From the NCBI GenBank assembly GCA_003245395.1, contig QKDF01000268.1:1-7066 (forward strand): a DNA stretch of 7,066 nucleotides, given 5' to 3'. A model generated the notes under the pieces. That model had not been told where the DNA came from. It did no database searches and saw nothing but the letters and a program-made list of their open reading frames with translations. Shown here one piece after another: positions 5,698 through 7,066 of the stretch. Positions within the stretch are counted from its first letter, which is position 1. Every line of letters starts with the position of its first letter. Source of the DNA: Clostridia bacterium (GTDB lineage Bacteria > Bacillota > Clostridia > Oscillospirales > Oscillospiraceae). The position numbers and the translations under genes were made by a program.

Positions 5698-5741
5698 ATA
5701 TAAAAAGAGAGACCTGCCGAGGCAGGTCTCTCTTTTTATAT
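5698..5741. terminator. Bidirectional terminator between the cdd operon and the aminotransferase gene
   Basis: A perfect 20-bp inverted repeat pairs 5698-5717 with 5722-5741 around the loop CGAG. Its core is GAGACCTGC/GCAGGTCTC flanked by AAAAA and TTTTT, so both strands give a hairpin followed by five U residues. It lies 12 bases after the small gene's stop and 15 bases before the stop of the convergent aminotransferase, serving both transcripts. Confidence 0.95.
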
Positions 5742-5756
5742 CAAATGAATCCGCTC

Positions 5757-6947
5757 TCAGCGGGCGTTGTACGCCTTGATGCCCAAGGCCAGCAGATCCA
5801 TGGCGCGCTCCAGGTCGCTCTGTTTGAGCACATAGGCCAGACGCACCTCGTCCTTGCCCTTGCCCGGCGTGCCGTAAAAGCCCTCGCCGGGGGCAAACAT
5901 GACCGTGTCACCGTGATCCTCGAACTCCTCCAGCAGCCAGCGCTGGAACTTGTCCGTGTCGTCCACGGGCAGCTTGGCCATGATATAGAACGCACCCTTG
6001 GGACACTTGCACACCACTCCGGGGATCTGGGACAGCTTTTCCATGCAGGTATCCCGGCGCAGCTTATACTCGTCCCGAACGGCGGAGAAATAGTCGGAAC
6101 CGACGGAGTACAGCGCAGCGGCACCCACCTGATCCAGCGTGGCGGAGCACAGGCGGCCCTGGCAGTACTTCATGGCGTGGGAGACCAGCTCCTTGTTGCG
6201 GGAGATCAGCATGCCCACCCGTGCACCGCAGGCGGAAAACCGCTTGGACACGGAGTCGATGATGATGACGTTGTCGGCGGCGTCCTCAAACTGGGCAAGA
6301 CTGGCCAGCGGCTCTCCGCCGTAGACGAACTCCCGGTACACCTCGTCGCCGATGACGAACAGATCGTGCTCCTTGGCGATGTCCACGATCAGGCGCATCT
6401 CCTCGGTTGTCAGAACCACACCGGTGGGGTTGCCGGGGTTGGTGACCATGATGGCGCGGGTATGCTCGTTGATTTCCGCCTCAATCTTGGCCCGGTCGGC
6501 ATAGTGATAGCCTTCCTCCGGCGTCGTGGGAATGGGGTGGATCTTGCCGCCGGTGACCCGGACAAAGGTGTTGTAATTGGGATAGAACGGTTCGGGAATC
6601 AGAATCTCGTCCCCGTCGTCCATAATGCACTCCATCGCCATCTCCAGTGCCTCGCTGCCGCCGGTGGTGGTCAGGATGTCATCGCTGCTGAAGTGGATGC
6701 CCAGCTTGTCGTAATATCCCTTCACGGCCTGAATCAGTTCCGGAATTCCGGGAGATGGGGCATAGGCCAGAACAGGCTGCTTGAAATTTTTCACCGCCTC
6801 AAAGAACGCGGGAGGGGTTGCAATATCAGGCTGGCCGATATTCAGGTGATAAATTTTGCGTCCCTTCGCTTCTGCCGCCACCGCATAGGGGTGGAACTTC
6901 CGCATGGGAGACAGCCCACACTTCTCAATTTTACCGGAAAACTTCAT
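5757..6947 (-). CDS. PLP-dependent aminotransferase, class I/II (aspartate aminotransferase-like)
   Basis: A cytoplasmic fold-type I PLP aminotransferase of 396 residues, the usual length. Motifs in order: NIGQPDI (36-42), TTGGSEAL (94-101) for phosphate binding, NPGNPTG (170-176) with N173, GDEVY (200-204) with D201 contacting the pyridine nitrogen and Y204 its hydroxyl, the PLP lysine K235 in SVSKRFS, R243, and R369 in VRLAYV for the substrate carboxylate. This pattern fits the aspartate/tyrosine/aromatic aminotransferases of the COG0436 type; the amino-donor specificity cannot be read from sequence, so I give no symbol. The N-terminus KCGLSPMRKF is typical of clostridial members. The ribosome site AAAGGAGGT (6964-6956) is 9 bases from the ATG. 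It appears monocistronic, with its own promoter upstream and a terminator 15 bases past its stop. Confidence 0.95.
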   Translation of the reverse strand: MKFSGKIEKCGLSPMRKFHPYAVAAEAKGRKIYHLNIGQPDIATPPAFFEAVKNFKQPVLAYAPSPGIPELIQAVKGYYDKLGIHFSSDDILTTTGGSEALEMAMECIMDDGDEILIPEPFYPNYNTFVRVTGGKIHPIPTTPEEGYHYADRAKIEAEINEHTRAIMVTNPGNPTGVVLTTEEMRLIVDIAKEHDLFVIGDEVYREFVYGGEPLASLAQFEDAADNVIIIDSVSKRFSACGARVGMLISRNKELVSHAMKYCQGRLCSATLDQVGAAALYSVGSDYFSAVRDEYKLRRDTCMEKLSQIPGVVCKCPKGAFYIMAKLPVDDTDKFQRWLLEEFEDHGDTVMFAPGEGFYGTPGKGKDEVRLAYVLKQSDLERAMDLLALGIKAYNAR

Positions 6948-6987
6948 GCCGGTATACCTCCTTTAATCTTTCCAGGGTCTTCTTTGT

Positions 6988-7016
6988 ATTTTACCCGCCT
7001 ACAAACCGCTTGTCAA
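6988..7016 (-). promoter_or_regulatory. Sigma-A promoter of the aminotransferase gene
   Basis: On the minus strand TTGACA (7016-7011) and TAAAAT (6993-6988) are separated by exactly 17 bases. Transcription would start near 6981, leaving a leader of about 33 bases. Strong consensus match. Confidence 0.82.
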
Positions 7017-7029
7017 CGATTTCCGGGTG

Positions 7030-7045
7030 GCAAACGTTTGTTTGC
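7030..7045. promoter_or_regulatory. LacI/PurR-like palindrome upstream of the aminotransferase promoter
   Basis: CAAACGTTTG (7031-7040) is a perfect palindrome with a central CG, and it sits inside an overlapping dyad GCAAAC-N4-GTTTGC (7030-7045). The GCAAACGTTTG core resembles operators of LacI-family regulators such as PurR. It is a poor match to the CcpA cre consensus (about three mismatches). It lies 13 bases upstream of the -35 box, so it could serve this promoter or a gene beyond the window edge. Confidence 0.4.
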
Positions 7046-7066
7046 GCAATGAGCATAAAAAAAGAC

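Noticed and set aside
5691..7052. A 453-codon open frame on the plus strand running antisense across the whole aminotransferase gene.
   Set aside because: It is a mirror of GC-rich codon bias in a well-supported gene, its product lacks any recognisable motif, and it starts within the terminator hairpin without a ribosome site.
7057..7063. Seven A residues at the right edge, which on the minus strand could be the U-tract of a terminator from a gene beyond the window.
   Set aside because: The stem would lie outside the window, so it cannot be supported.

Overview
The window looks like an ordinary chromosomal segment of a GC-rich Clostridia member, most likely of the Oscillospiraceae type. That placement is inference from protein style: an IscS/IscU pair without HscA-type features, an EAL-HDOD protein, a Ser-rich lipoprotein deacetylase, and strong AGGAGG-type ribosome sites with sigma-A promoters. 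The coding DNA is GC-rich and the intergenic DNA is visibly AT-richer. I see no rRNA, tRNA, CRISPR array, insertion sequence or phage gene.

Layout, left to right. (1) The 3' part of an O6-alkylguanine-DNA alkyltransferase gene (+), cut by the window edge and followed by a clean terminator. (2) A monocistronic EAL-HDOD signalling gene (+) with its own extended -10 promoter and a leader that can pair with its ribosome site. (3) A terminator hairpin separating it from the convergent iscS-iscU operon (-). (4) An AT-rich divergent promoter region of 186 bases up to the preferred deacetylase start, holding the iscS promoter, the promoter of the next operon and two dyads. (5) A probable three-gene run (+): lipoprotein polysaccharide deacetylase, cytidine deaminase, and a small CX2C protein whose start overlaps the cytidine deaminase stop as ATGA. 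(6) A 20-bp perfect inverted repeat acting as a shared terminator. (7) A class I/II PLP aminotransferase (-) with a near-consensus promoter and a LacI/PurR-like palindrome upstream of it.

The genes are mostly unrelated housekeeping functions: DNA repair, Fe-S assembly, cell-envelope modification, pyrimidine salvage, amino-acid metabolism and one signalling protein. The one firm functional pair is IscS (sulfur donor) with IscU (scaffold).

I did not find a convincing undescribed multi-gene system. The items most worth a second look are the Cys-rich tail of IscU, the unknown CX2C protein coupled to cdd, the atypical deacetylase with a long insertion between its metal-binding motifs, the EAL domain with conserved core residues but a lost loop 6, and the leader helix that could hide the EAL-HDOD ribosome site. 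Two start codons were moved downstream on ribosome-site spacing (EAL-HDOD to 581, deacetylase to 3771).
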